A stretch of 64,000 nucleotides of DNA, taken from the NCBI GenBank assembly GCA_048270225.1, contig JBLWTG010000010.1, forward strand, positions 1 to 64,000, read 5' to 3'. This document shows, in pieces, positions 42,371-53,041 of this stretch. Under the pieces are notes generated by a model that searched no databases, was not told the origin of the DNA, and was given only the letters and a program-made list of their open reading frames with translations. A program made the translations under genes and the position numbers. The first letter of the stretch is position 1. Every line of letters begins with the position of its first letter. This DNA comes from Allopusillimonas sp048270225 (GTDB lineage Bacteria; Pseudomonadota; Gammaproteobacteria; Burkholderiales; Burkholderiaceae_B).

Positions 42371-43531
42371 ATGCAATCCATCACTGGATTTAAGCTCATC
42401 GCCGCAGTTGCAGCGATTGCCGGCGGCCTGGCGGCAGGCACGGCGCAGGCTGCCGATACTGAGGTTGTGCGCCTGGGCTTTGCCGCCCCATTGACCGGCC
42501 CGCAATCGCACTATGGCGAGGACATGAAGAACGGCCTGACACTGGCACTTGAAGAAGCCAACAAGCAGAATATTCAGCTTGATGGCAAGACAGCCAAGTT
42601 CGAACTGGTCTCGCGCGATGATCAGGCGGATCCGCGCACGGCGGTGCAGGTTGCGCAGCAAATCGTGGACGAAAACGTGGCCGGCATGCTGGGCCACTTC
42701 AACTCCGGTACTACGATTCCCGCGTCCCGCGTGTATAACGATGCAGGCCTGCCGCAGATCGCCATGGCCACGTCACCCGAATATACCCAGCAGGACTACG
42801 ACACCACCTTCCGCATGATGACCAGCGATACGCAGCAGGGCGCGGCGGATGGCGAGTTCATCGTCAAGGATCTGGGTGCGAAGAAAATCGCCTTGATTGA
42901 TGATCGTACCGCCTATGGCCAGGGGCTGGCGGACCAGGTTGCCAACGCCGTGAAAGCGAATGGCGGCGAAATCGTGGCGCGCGAATACACCACGGACAAG
43001 GCCAACGATTTCACTGCGATTCTCACCAATATCAAAGAGAAAAAGCCGGATGCCATTTTCTTCGGTGGCCTGGATGCACAGTCTGGCCCGATGCGCCGCC
43101 AGATGGTTACGCTCGGCATAGAGGCACCGCTGGTCTCGGGTGAAATGACACGCAGCGACACCTTCCTGAAACTGGCGGGCAAGGCCGCCAATGGCACCTA
43201 TGCTTCGCTGGCGGGGGTGCCGCTCAAGCAAATGGCCAAGGGCGAAGCCTTCGAATCGGCATACAAAGCCCGCTTTGACAAGAATCCGGGCGTCTATGCG
43301 CCGTATGCCTACGACGGCGCGTGGAACATGATCACGGCCATGAAGGAAGCAGGTTCGGCCAAGCCCGCAAAGTATCTGCCCAAGCTTGCAGCCTTGCACC
43401 GCTCGGGCGCTACCAGCGACAACATTTCCTACGACAAGCATGGCGATCTGAAGGAGATCTCGGTCACCATCTATGAAGTCAAAGATGGCAAATGGGAAAT
43501 GGTCAAGACCATGGTGAGCAGCGCCAACTGA
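42371..43531 (+). CDS. livK: Branched-chain amino acid-type substrate-binding protein
   Basis: 386 aa; Sec signal MQSITGFKLIAAVAAIAGGLAAGTAQA, then VVRLGFAAPLTGPQSHYGEDMKNGLTLALEEAN, AGMLGHFNSGTTIPASRVYNDAGLPQIAMATSPEYTQQDYDTTFRM. Close to classic LivJ/LivK. Ser/Thr pocket motif present. CGGAGATT before the ATG. First gene of the second importer, 152 bases after putA. Confidence 0.95.
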   Translation: MQSITGFKLIAAVAAIAGGLAAGTAQAADTEVVRLGFAAPLTGPQSHYGEDMKNGLTLALEEANKQNIQLDGKTAKFELVSRDDQADPRTAVQVAQQIVDENVAGMLGHFNSGTTIPASRVYNDAGLPQIAMATSPEYTQQDYDTTFRMMTSDTQQGAADGEFIVKDLGAKKIALIDDRTAYGQGLADQVANAVKANGGEIVAREYTTDKANDFTAILTNIKEKKPDAIFFGGLDAQSGPMRRQMVTLGIEAPLVSGEMTRSDTFLKLAGKAANGTYASLAGVPLKQMAKGEAFESAYKARFDKNPGVYAPYAYDGAWNMITAMKEAGSAKPAKYLPKLAALHRSGATSDNISYDKHGDLKEISVTIYEVKDGKWEMVKTMVSSAN

Positions 43532-43590
43532 TCGGGTGCTTTCTTTCACGGACCGGCCTGCGCGCCGGTCCCCTCATCGGGTCATAAGTT

Positions 43591-44523
43591 ATGGACATCC
43601 TTTTACAGCAGCTCATTAACGGGATAACCGTGGGCAGTGTCTATGCGTTGGTTGCGCTGGGCTACACCATGGTTTACGGCATCATCGGGCTGATCAATTT
43701 TGCACATGGCGATGTCGTCATGGTTGGCGCCATGCTCGCCACCACATTGGTGGTCAGCTTTGTCGGCGGCGATGCCGGCAGCATGCCCGCCTGGATGGCA
43801 GTCGGCGCGGCGATTCTGCTGGCCATTCCTGCCTGCATGGCGGTAGGCTGGATCGCCGAACGCTATGCCTATCGGCCTTTGCGCCGCGCTCCGCGTCTGG
43901 CAGCGCTGATCACGGCGATCGGGGTGTCCATCATCATCCAGAACCTTGCCATGATGATCTGGGGGCGCAACTACCTGAGCTTTCCTCACATCATCGAACC
44001 CAATATCTTCCAGATCGGCGGCGCCCGCATCAGTTTGCTGCAGATCATCATCATTCTTTCGGCGATGGTAATCATGGCCGGCTTATTGCTGGTCGTCCAT
44101 CGTACGCGTCTGGGAACCGCCATGCGTGCCACCGCGCAGAACCGCGAGGTGGCGGGTCTGATGGGCGTCAATATCAACACAGTGATCTCCGCCGCCTTTC
44201 TGATCGGCTCCGCGCTGGCGGCCGTGGCGGGCGTCATGGTCACCACGTACTACGGCGTGGCTCAGTACACCATGGGTTTCATGCTGGGGCTCAAGGCGTT
44301 TACCGCTGCGGTGCTTGGCGGCATCGGCAATCTGGGAGGCGCCATGCTGGGCGGCCTCCTGCTGGGCATTATCGAGTCATTGGGCGCGGGCTATATCGGT
44401 GATCTCACCCACGGCGTCTTCGGCAGCAATTATCAGGATGTGTTCTCGTTTATCGTGCTGATTCTTGTGCTGGTGTTCAGGCCATCCGGACTGATGGGCG
44501 AACGGGTAGGAGACCGCGCATGA
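43591..44523 (+). CDS. livH: LivH-type permease of the second importer
   Basis: 310 aa with LINGITVGSVYALVALGYTMVYGIIGLINFAHGDVVMVGAM and EVAGLMGVNINTVISAAFLIGSALAAVAGVM, and GGIGNLGGAMLGGLLLGIIESLGAGYI near the end: classical LivH. Overlaps livM by ATGA. Confidence 0.96.
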   Translation: MDILLQQLINGITVGSVYALVALGYTMVYGIIGLINFAHGDVVMVGAMLATTLVVSFVGGDAGSMPAWMAVGAAILLAIPACMAVGWIAERYAYRPLRRAPRLAALITAIGVSIIIQNLAMMIWGRNYLSFPHIIEPNIFQIGGARISLLQIIIILSAMVIMAGLLLVVHRTRLGTAMRATAQNREVAGLMGVNINTVISAAFLIGSALAAVAGVMVTTYYGVAQYTMGFMLGLKAFTAAVLGGIGNLGGAMLGGLLLGIIESLGAGYIGDLTHGVFGSNYQDVFSFIVLILVLVFRPSGLMGERVGDRA

Positions 44524-45604
44524 ACCACGACATGACACAGCGACGCAGCGTTCCCGCCAGAGTCTGGCTGGGTGTTTTCCTGTTCGGCATCGTGCTGGCG
44601 GTGCTGCCTTTCCTGTTGGGCACTTTGGGGCAAAGCTGGATACGCACGCTTAATTTTGCCCTCATCTATGTAATGCTGGCACTCGGGCTGAATGTGGTGG
44701 TGGGTTTTGCCGGACTGCTTGATCTGGGGTATATCGCGTTCTACGCAGTGGGCGCCTATGTGTGGGCTCTGCTGGGGTCGCCTCATTTTGGCTTGCACCT
44801 GCCTTTCTGGGTAGTGCTGCCCGCTGGCGTGCTGCTGGCCGCCTTGTTCGGTGCCTTGCTTGGGGCGCCCACTCTGAAGCTGCGTGGCGATTACCTGGCG
44901 ATAGTCACGCTCGGTTTCGGTGAGATCGTGCGTATTTTCATGAATAATCTGGATGCGCCCATCAACATTACCAACGGACCCCAGGGCATCAATCGCGTCG
45001 ACACGTTTTCGGTGGGCGGGTTTCTGTTCGGCCGTTCCCAGGAGATTCTGGGATTTCGCATTACCGGACCCGAAAAGTATTATTACCTGCTGATGCTGTG
45101 CGTGCTGATTATCGTGATCATATGCGTACGGCTGCAGAATTCCCGCATCGGCCGGGCCTGGGAAGCGGTGCGCGAAGACGAAGTCGCCGCCAAGGCCATG
45201 GGCATCAATACACGCAATATCAAACTGCTGGCCTTTTCCATGGGCGCGAGCTTTGGCGGAGTTGCCGGGGCGATGTTTGCCTCGATGCAGGGTTTTGTCA
45301 GCCCTGAAAGTTTCAGTCTGACAGAATCCATCTCTGTGCTGTGCATGGTGGTGCTGGGCGGCATGGGCCATATTCCGGGTGTCATTCTCGGTGCGGTGCT
45401 GCTGTCGGTCTTTCCCGAGGTGCTGCGGGCTGTTGTCGTGCCTTTGCAGCAAACGATATTCGGCGACGTGGTGCTGGATCCAGAGGGAATACGCATGCTG
45501 ATGTTTGGGTTCGCACTCGTTCTGGTAATGATATTCCGTCCTGCCGGTCTGTGGCCCTCCGCGCTGCGGCGTCGCGAGCTGGCCGGCACGCGCAAGGAGC
45601 AGGC

Positions 45605-45608
<4 letters not shown>
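44520..45608 (+). CDS. livM: LivM-type permease of the second importer
   Basis: 362 aa; LNFALIYVMLALGLNVVVGFAGLLDLGYIAFYAVGAYVWALL, LRGDYLAIVTLGFGEIVRIFMNNLD, TNGPQGINRVD and GRAWEAVREDEVAAKAMGINTRNIKLLAFSMGASFGGVAGAMFASMQGFVSPESF match LivM. Here it is not fused to the ATPase. Overlaps livG by ATGA. Confidence 0.96.
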
Positions 45609-46500
<892 letters not shown>

Positions 46501-46504
<4 letters not shown>

Positions 46505-47235
46505 GCGCAAATGAAATCCTGCTCGATGTCCGCCAACTGGAAGTGGCTTACGGCGGCATACGCGCAGTGCGGGGCCTGGACCTGCAGGTCCGGCAGGGTG
46601 AGCTGGTGAGTCTGATCGGTGCCAATGGCGCCGGTAAGAGTACAACGCTGCGAGCCATATGCGGGCTGGTGCCGGTCGCAGGCGGCGATATTCTGTACGA
46701 TGGTGTCTCCATTACCGGCGGGCAGTCCTATCAGCTGGTGCGCAAGGGCCTGGTCATGGTGCCCGAAGGGCGCGGCATTTTCGGCCAATTGACGATTGCC
46801 GAGAATCTTGCGATGGGCGGCTATACACGCAAGGACAAAGCCGCTGTCAGACACGATACCGAGCATGTCTTTACATTGTTTCCGCGCCTGGCCGAGCGCC
46901 GCAACCAGTCTGCGGGTACGCTGTCGGGCGGCGAGCAGCAAATGCTGGCGATGGGCCGCGCAATGATTTCCCGTCCTCGCATGCTGCTGTTGGACGAGCC
47001 TTCGATGGGGCTGGCGCCTTTGATGGTCGAAAAAATCTTCGAGGTTGTCCGCACCATTGCCCAGGAGGGCGTCACGATTCTGCTGATTGAACAGAATGCC
47101 AGGCTGGCGCTGGAAATAAGCCAGCGGGCCTATGTAATGGAATCGGGGCAGATTATCCTGGACGGCCCCTCGGCGGGATTGCTGGACGACCCGAAAGTAC
47201 GGGCCGCCTATCTTGGCGAGGAAACCTTGGTCTAG
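46501..47235 (+). CDS. livF: LivF-type ATPase of the second importer
   Basis: 244 aa; Walker A GANGAGKSTTL, LVPEGRGIFGQLTIAENLAMG, LSGGEQQMLAMGRAMISRPRMLLLDEPSMGLAPLMV. Last gene of the operon; its TAG stop overlaps the dut stop on the other strand in CTAG (47232-47235). Confidence 0.96.
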
Positions 47236-47681
47236 TTGCGGCCAGTGCTGCCAAAGCCGCCCGCGCCGCGGGCGGTGTCGGCGAATTCGTCGACAATATC
47301 GAATTCAACCTGCTGTACGGGCACGACAATCAGCTGGGCGAGTCTTTCCATGGGTTGCAGCACGAAGTCTTCCTGGCCGCGATTCCATACCGATACCATC
47401 AACGGCCCCTGGTAATCCGAGTCGATCAGGCCGACCAGGTTGCCGAGCACGATGCCGTGCTTGTGGCCCAGGCCGGAACGGGGAAGTATCATCGCCGCAT
47501 AGGCAGGATCCGCGATGTGTATGGACAGCCCCGTAGGCACCAGCTCAGTGGCGCCGGCGGGCAGGCTGAGCGGCTGGTCCATGCAGGCGCGCAGATCCAG
47601 CCCGGCTGAGCCGCCGGTGGCATACGCAGGCAGATAGTCGTTCATGCGGGGGTCAAGGATCTTCAGCGCGATTTTTCTCAC
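47232..47681 (-). CDS. dut: dUTP diphosphatase
   Basis: 149 aa from GTG 47681, giving the family start RKIALKILDPRM. All five dUTPase motifs are seen: GSAGLDLRAC, PRSGLGHKHGI, GNLVGLIDSDYQGPLMV, ERLAQLIVVP, and the glycine-rich C-terminal GAGGFGSTGRN. Hydrolyses dUTP to keep uracil out of DNA. Convergent with livF, sharing the stop bases. Confidence 0.97.
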   Translation of the reverse strand: MRKIALKILDPRMNDYLPAYATGGSAGLDLRACMDQPLSLPAGATELVPTGLSIHIADPAYAAMILPRSGLGHKHGIVLGNLVGLIDSDYQGPLMVSVWNRGQEDFVLQPMERLAQLIVVPVQQVEFDIVDEFADTARGAGGFGSTGRN

Positions 47682-47741
47682 GATTAGGGCTCTTTCAGCG
47701 TGGTGGTAGGAAGGGGGAGGGCGCGTGGCCGGCGTATCGAC

Positions 47742-48365
47742 TCAGGACTTGTGTTCCTGGCGACGCCTGCGCAGCATGGACCTGGCCACCCATATGGCCA
47801 GGATGATGGACAGCACCCCGGCAAGCACGGCGCCGGAATGGCTGTCGTCCACGGACTGCATGCCGCGGCCGGTGAGGTATCCGGGCAGGAGCATCAGGGG
47901 CAGCCAGGCAATCGCGGATGCCACATTCGCGATCTGAAAACGGTGCTGCCGCATTCCCATCATGCCGGCCATTGTTGGCGCGATGGAGCGCAAGGGGCCC
48001 AAAAAACGACCGGCAAATACGGCCATTGATCCATGCCGCATGAAGAGCAGCCGGGTACGCGCGACGGCGCGGCGCTGTTGTTTCAACGGCCAGCTGCGAA
48101 GCAGGGCCGGGCCCAGCCAGCGGCCGATAAAATAAGAGAGAGCATCCCCTACAACGGCGCCGGCGATGCCCCACAGTAGTACGGGGCCGGGCTCCACGAC
48201 GCCGCTGCCTATGAGGCCGCCCATGACCAGCATGACCACAGACGCGGGAATAATAATACCGATGATCAGCAGCGACTCGCCCAGCGTAAGCAGGGCAAGC
48301 ACCGGACCGGCGTATTCATGATTCGCTTCGACAAAGGCCAGCAGGGGTTGCAGGTATTGGTTCAT
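47742..48365 (-). CDS. DedA-family membrane protein
   Basis: 207 aa with ESLLIIGIIIPASVVMLVMGGLIG near the start, GDALSYFIGRWLG, RPFxGPLRSxAPxxAGxxxM-type segment (FAGRFLGPLRSIAPTMAGMMGMRQHRFQIANVASAIAW) and C-terminal helices: a typical DedA/SNARE-associated protein. Members help recycle undecaprenyl phosphate or other lipids and proton homeostasis. It lies 12 bases after coaBC. Confidence 0.93.
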   Translation of the reverse strand: MNQYLQPLLAFVEANHEYAGPVLALLTLGESLLIIGIIIPASVVMLVMGGLIGSGVVEPGPVLLWGIAGAVVGDALSYFIGRWLGPALLRSWPLKQQRRAVARTRLLFMRHGSMAVFAGRFLGPLRSIAPTMAGMMGMRQHRFQIANVASAIAWLPLMLLPGYLTGRGMQSVDDSHSGAVLAGVLSIILAIWVARSMLRRRRQEHKS

Positions 48366-48377
48366 AAACGTTGAGCG

Positions 48378-49583
48378 TCAAGGGGAGGGCGTGTGGGCAA
48401 GCCTGCGCGCAATGCCCTGCACCAGTTGTCGTGCCGCGTGAAGTTTGGGCTGGCTTGGGAATGCTTCCTCACCCGTGTCGTCAAACAGCACCAAGGCGGT
48501 GTCATCCGCTTCCATGGCCTGCTGGGCGAGATTGCCCACCAGCAAGGGTACACCCTTGCGCAGGCGTTTTGCCTGTGCATGCTCGCTCAGGTTTTCGGTT
48601 TCGGCCGCAAAGCCCACACACCAGGGGCCATCGGGCAGGGCGGCCACTTCGGCGAGAATGTCCGGATTGGGGGTGAACTCAATGGCTGGAGGCTGGCCCG
48701 CCTGTTTCTTGAGCTTGTGCGCACTCGCATTGGCGACGCGCCAGTCGGCGACAGCGGCGACGGAGATGAAAATATCGGCCGCCTGAACTTCGTTCATGAC
48801 CGCCGCGTGCATCTGCTGTGCGCTGCGCACGTCAATGCGCGCAATGCGATAAGGCGAAGGCAGCGCAGTGGGCCCGGATATCAGTACAACTTGCGCACCC
48901 GCTTCACGTGCCGCGCGTGCGATGGCATAGCCCATTTTGCCCGAGGAGCGATTGGTAATCACGCGCACAGGATCGATATCCTCGGAGGTAGGGCCTGCGG
49001 TAATGACGACACGTTTGCCGGCCAGCTGCTTGGGCTGGAAAAAATCGATCAGGGCTTCGAGCAGTTCCAGGGGCTCGAGCATGCGGCCGCTGCCGGTTTC
49101 ACCGCAGGCCTGGCTACCCTCGGCGGGACCCAGCACAGTTGCGCCATCGGATTGCAGCAGCGCAATGTTGCGCTGGGTAGCGGGGTGCAGCCACATTTCG
49201 CGATTCATGGCGGGGGCGACCAGCAAGGGGCAGGCGCCCTTGGCAATACACAGTGTGGAGAGCAGGTCGTTGGCCATGCCCTGCGCCAGCCGCGCGATGA
49301 AATCTGTGCTGGCCGGGGCGATGAGAATGGCGTCCGCGCCGCGCGTCAGATTGATGTGGGCCATATTGTTGGGCACACGGCTGTCCCAGGTATCCTGGAA
49401 CACCGGCCGCCCGGACAGTGCCTGCATGGTGACCGGGGTAATGAACTGAGTGGCCGCTTCGGTCATGACGACGTCCACCGTGACGCCTTCGTCCTGGGCG
49501 CGGCGCAGGAACTCGGCGACCTTGTAGCAGGCGATGCCGCCGGTCAGTCCCAGTACGATACGTTTGTTTGCGAGTTCTGCCAT
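48378..49583 (-). CDS. coaBC: Bifunctional phosphopantothenoylcysteine decarboxylase/synthase
   Basis: 401 aa from ATG 49583 (MAELANKRIVLGLTGGIACYKVAEFLRRAQDEG). CoaC half: flavin site, NMAHINLTRGADAILIAPASTDFIARLAQGMANDLLS, and VAPAMNREMWLHPATQRN. CoaB half from ~residue 180: AGKRVVITAGPTSEDIDPVRVITNRSSGKMGYAIARAA. Makes 4'-phosphopantetheine for coenzyme A. 31 bases after lspA. Confidence 0.96.
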   Translation of the reverse strand: MAELANKRIVLGLTGGIACYKVAEFLRRAQDEGVTVDVVMTEAATQFITPVTMQALSGRPVFQDTWDSRVPNNMAHINLTRGADAILIAPASTDFIARLAQGMANDLLSTLCIAKGACPLLVAPAMNREMWLHPATQRNIALLQSDGATVLGPAEGSQACGETGSGRMLEPLELLEALIDFFQPKQLAGKRVVITAGPTSEDIDPVRVITNRSSGKMGYAIARAAREAGAQVVLISGPTALPSPYRIARIDVRSAQQMHAAVMNEVQAADIFISVAAVADWRVANASAHKLKKQAGQPPAIEFTPNPDILAEVAALPDGPWCVGFAAETENLSEHAQAKRLRKGVPLLVGNLAQQAMEADDTALVLFDDTGEEAFPSQPKLHAARQLVQGIARRLAHTPSP

Positions 49584-49614
49584 GAACACATGCGCTCTGG
49601 GCGCCCGGAGAGAG

Positions 49615-50211
49615 TCAGGATGTGGTGCCTGCGCGGCGACGTTCGCGCCGCATGCGCAGAAGCTCGTCAAGCACCAGCAGGACGGCACCGCAGCTTATTG
49701 CAATGTCCGCGATGTTGAATGCTGGGAAATACCAGTCATGCCAATAAAATAACAGAAAATCAATGACATGCCCGTGCTGCACGCGATCTATTACGTTACC
49801 GAGCGCCCCTCCCAGTATGCAGGCCAGCGAGGTGCAGAACAGCGTCTGCCCGGGGTTGCGGCGCAGCAGGTGCACAATCAGCCCCGCGGCGGCCAGTGCG
49901 ATCGCCGTGAACAGCCAGCGCTGCCAGCCTGTACCGTCGGCCAGGAAGCTGAAGGCCGCGCCGGGATTGTAGAGCAGCGTAAAGTCAAAGAACGGCAGTA
50001 CATGCAATCGCTCGCCATAGCTCAGCGCACTGTCGAAATAGACTTTGACGATCTGGTCCAGAATGATGATGAGCAGCGCGCAGAGCAGCCAGCTCGCCAG
50101 GCGGCGGTTCCCCGGGCGGGGGCGCATCTGGCCGTCGCCTGACGGTTTGTCGCGCGCAGCCATTTGCATGGGCGCCGGATCGCGCGGATGGCTGGGTCTG
50201 GTTTCAGGCAT
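49615..50211 (-). CDS. lspA: Lipoprotein signal peptidase
   Basis: 198 aa from ATG 50211, overlapping the ileS stop by eight bases; ATG 50169 is a possible shorter start, and the usual length is ~165. Four membrane segments, with both catalytic Asp regions: GNVIDRVQHGHVIDFLLFYWHDWYFPAFNIADIAI. Cleaves signals of diacylated prolipoproteins (for example PqiC). The polar N-terminal ~40 residues are unusual and may be a mis-start. Confidence 0.93.
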   Translation of the reverse strand: MPETRPSHPRDPAPMQMAARDKPSGDGQMRPRPGNRRLASWLLCALLIIILDQIVKVYFDSALSYGERLHVLPFFDFTLLYNPGAAFSFLADGTGWQRWLFTAIALAAAGLIVHLLRRNPGQTLFCTSLACILGGALGNVIDRVQHGHVIDFLLFYWHDWYFPAFNIADIAISCGAVLLVLDELLRMRRERRRAGTTS

Positions 50212-53041
50212 ACAGGCGCGGCTCGCCCAGGCCGAAGAGATTCTCGACGCAGCGTCCGCACAGCGTCGGATGAGCCTTGTCGATGCCGACATCAGTGCGA
50301 TGGTGCCAGCAACGGTCGCATTTTTCGGCCTGTGTCGGATGGACGTCTATGCGTGGTTCGCCGACTGCGCGATGCAGGCTGGCACGCGAGACAATCAGCA
50401 CGAAACGCAGGTCGTCTTCGAGGCTGGCCAGCAGATCGTAGTCGTCGCCGTTTGCGTGAATATCGATTTCGGCGGCCAGGGAGGAGCCGATGTCGCCGCG
50501 GGCGCGGACTTCCTCTATCCGTCGCATGGCGTCGGCGCGGATCTCACGAAGGCGTTTCCATTTGTCGACCAGTTGTTCAGTGTTCGCCTGGCCGGGCAAC
50601 TGATGGAACAGCTCTGTGAAAATGGTGCTGGTCGTGGCGCCGGGATGCAGGTTCTTCCAGGCCTCTTCCGCCGTGAAGGACAGAATGGGCGCCATCAGCT
50701 TGAGCAGGCTGTGCGTGACACGATAGATGGCCGTCTGGGCAGAACGGCGCGCCACGCTGGTTTTGCCCGTTGTGTACAGGCGGTCTTTCAGAACATCCAG
50801 GTAGAAGGCGCCCAGATCCTCGGAGCAGAAAATCTGCAGGCGGGCGACCGCCGGATGGAATTCGTAGCGCGAGTAGAAGTCGAGCACCTCTTGCTGCATG
50901 TTTGCCGTCATGGCGATGGCATAGCGGTCGATCTCGAGCAGCTTGTCCATCGCAAGCGCATCGCTGTCCGGATTGAAGTCGTGCAGATTGCCCAACAGGA
51001 ACTTGAGCGTATTGCGAATGCGACGATAACCTTCGACGACGCGCTTGAGGATTTCGTCAGAGATGGACAGTTCGCCGGAGTAATCGGTGGAGGCGGTCCA
51101 CAGGCGCAGGATTTCGGCGCCCAGCGAATCGGAAATTTTCTGGGGGGCGATGACATTGCCGACCGATTTGCTCATCTTGCGTCCCTGGCCATCTACCACA
51201 AAGCCGTGCGTCAGCAAGGCCTTGTAGGGTGGGCGGCCATAGAGCATGCAACTGGTGAGCAGGGATGAGTGAAACCAGCCGCGATGCTGGTCCGATCCTT
51301 CCAGATAGAGGTCCGCCGGCCATTGCAGCATGTCGGCGTGCGAACCTTTGAGTTCCTTGTCCTTGCCACCCAGTACGGTGGCATGCGTGCTGCCGGAATC
51401 GAACCACACATCGAGCGTATCGCGGTTCTTCTCGTACTGGCTGGCTTCGTCGCCCAGCAGGTCTGCGGGATCCAGCGACTGCCAGGCTTCTATACCCTGT
51501 TTTTCCACGCGCTGCGCGATCTGTTCGAGCAGCTCTACAGTACGCGGATGCAGTTCGCCTGTTTCCTTGTGCACAAAAAAGGCCATGGGGACGCCCCACT
51601 GGCGCTGACGCGACAAGGTCCAGTCGGGACGATTGGCGATCATGGCGTGCAGACGGGCCCGGCCCCAGGCGGGATAGAACTCGGTGTTTTCCACGCCTTC
51701 GAGCGCAGTTTCTCGCAACGTGCGCCCTTGCACCGGTTGGCGGTCCATGCCGGCAAACCACTGGCTGGTGGCCCGGTAGATGACAGGCGTCTTGTGGCGC
51801 CAGCAGTGCATATAGCTGTGCGACACCATTTCCGTGTGCAGCAGGCTGCCCGCGAGTTTGAGCGCTTCGATGATGAGCGGATTGGCCTTCCAGATGTTCA
51901 GGCCGCCGAACAGCGGCAGGCTTTCTACATAGCGGCCATCGCCCATGACCGGATTGATGATGTCGGCATCCTGCAGGCCATGCTGCTTGCAGGAGACGAA
52001 GTCTTCCACGCCATAGGCGGGCGCGGAGTGGACCACGCCGGTGCCGGTATCGAGCGTGACATAGTCGCCGAGATAGACTGGTGATTTGCGGCGGTAGCCT
52101 TCGTGCGCTTCGTACAGCGGGTGCCTGAACTCCAGCCCCGCCAGTGCTTCGCCCTTGACCGTGGCGATTACCTTGCCCGAGAGCTTCCATTCGTCCAGAC
52201 AGGGTTGCACGCGCTCCGTGGCCAGCAGCAGCATTGGTCCGGTAAGGCGCGGCTCGTCCAGCCTGACCAGCGAATAATCGTGCTCCGGATGCAGGTTCAG
52301 CGCCTGATTGGCAGGTATGGTCCACGGGGTGGTTGTCCAGATGACAATCGCGCCGTCGTCAACCTCAGGCAGTCCAAAGATCTGGGCCAGCCTGGCTTTG
52401 TCGTCAAACGCGAAGGCCGTATGGATGGAAGGATCCTTGCGGTCGGCGTACTCCACCTCGGCTTCGGCCAGCGCCGAACCACAATCAAAGCACCAGTTCA
52501 CGGGCTTTAAGCCGCGAAAGACAAAGCCATTCTCGATGATGCGCGCCAGCACACGCAGCTCGTCGGCTTCGTTGCTGAAGTTCATGGTGAGATAGGGGTT
52601 GTCCCATTCGGCCAGTACGCCCAGGCGTTTGAAATCCTTGCGCTGACGGTCGATCTGCTCAAGCGCATAGGCGCGCGCCTTGGCCTGGACCTCGGCAACC
52701 GGCAGATGCTTGCCGTATTTCTTTTCGATCTGGATCTCGATGGGCATGCCGTGGCAGTCCCAGCCGGGCACATAGACGGCATCGTAGCCCGCCATGTTGC
52801 GGCTCTTGACGATGATGTCCTTGAGGACTTTATTGACGGCATGGCCAATGTGGATATCGCCGTTGGCGTAGGGCGGCCCGTCGTGCAGCACGAATTTCTC
52901 GCGGCCTTTGCTGGCTGCGCGTATGGCGGCGTAGACCTTGTTTTCTTCCCAATCGGCGATCCAGCCGGGTTCGCGCTTGGCGAGGTCTCCCCGCATGGGG
53001 AATGGAGTGTCGGGCAGATTAAGGGTGTTTCTATAGTCCAT
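50204..53041 (-). CDS. ileS: Isoleucyl-tRNA synthetase
   Basis: 945 aa from ATG 53041 (MDYRNTLNLPDTPFPMRGDLAKREPGW), inside the end of ribF by 11 bases. HIGH at 64-67, KMSKS (GRKMSKSVGN), TTPWTIPANQAL editing domain and a C-terminal zinc ribbon (CDRCWHH...LCGRC). Charges tRNA-Ile. Between ribF and lspA, the standard gram-negative order. Confidence 0.98.
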   Translation of the reverse strand: MDYRNTLNLPDTPFPMRGDLAKREPGWIADWEENKVYAAIRAASKGREKFVLHDGPPYANGDIHIGHAVNKVLKDIIVKSRNMAGYDAVYVPGWDCHGMPIEIQIEKKYGKHLPVAEVQAKARAYALEQIDRQRKDFKRLGVLAEWDNPYLTMNFSNEADELRVLARIIENGFVFRGLKPVNWCFDCGSALAEAEVEYADRKDPSIHTAFAFDDKARLAQIFGLPEVDDGAIVIWTTTPWTIPANQALNLHPEHDYSLVRLDEPRLTGPMLLLATERVQPCLDEWKLSGKVIATVKGEALAGLEFRHPLYEAHEGYRRKSPVYLGDYVTLDTGTGVVHSAPAYGVEDFVSCKQHGLQDADIINPVMGDGRYVESLPLFGGLNIWKANPLIIEALKLAGSLLHTEMVSHSYMHCWRHKTPVIYRATSQWFAGMDRQPVQGRTLRETALEGVENTEFYPAWGRARLHAMIANRPDWTLSRQRQWGVPMAFFVHKETGELHPRTVELLEQIAQRVEKQGIEAWQSLDPADLLGDEASQYEKNRDTLDVWFDSGSTHATVLGGKDKELKGSHADMLQWPADLYLEGSDQHRGWFHSSLLTSCMLYGRPPYKALLTHGFVVDGQGRKMSKSVGNVIAPQKISDSLGAEILRLWTASTDYSGELSISDEILKRVVEGYRRIRNTLKFLLGNLHDFNPDSDALAMDKLLEIDRYAIAMTANMQQEVLDFYSRYEFHPAVARLQIFCSEDLGAFYLDVLKDRLYTTGKTSVARRSAQTAIYRVTHSLLKLMAPILSFTAEEAWKNLHPGATTSTIFTELFHQLPGQANTEQLVDKWKRLREIRADAMRRIEEVRARGDIGSSLAAEIDIHANGDDYDLLASLEDDLRFVLIVSRASLHRAVGEPRIDVHPTQAEKCDRCWHHRTDVGIDKAHPTLCGRCVENLFGLGEPRLYA

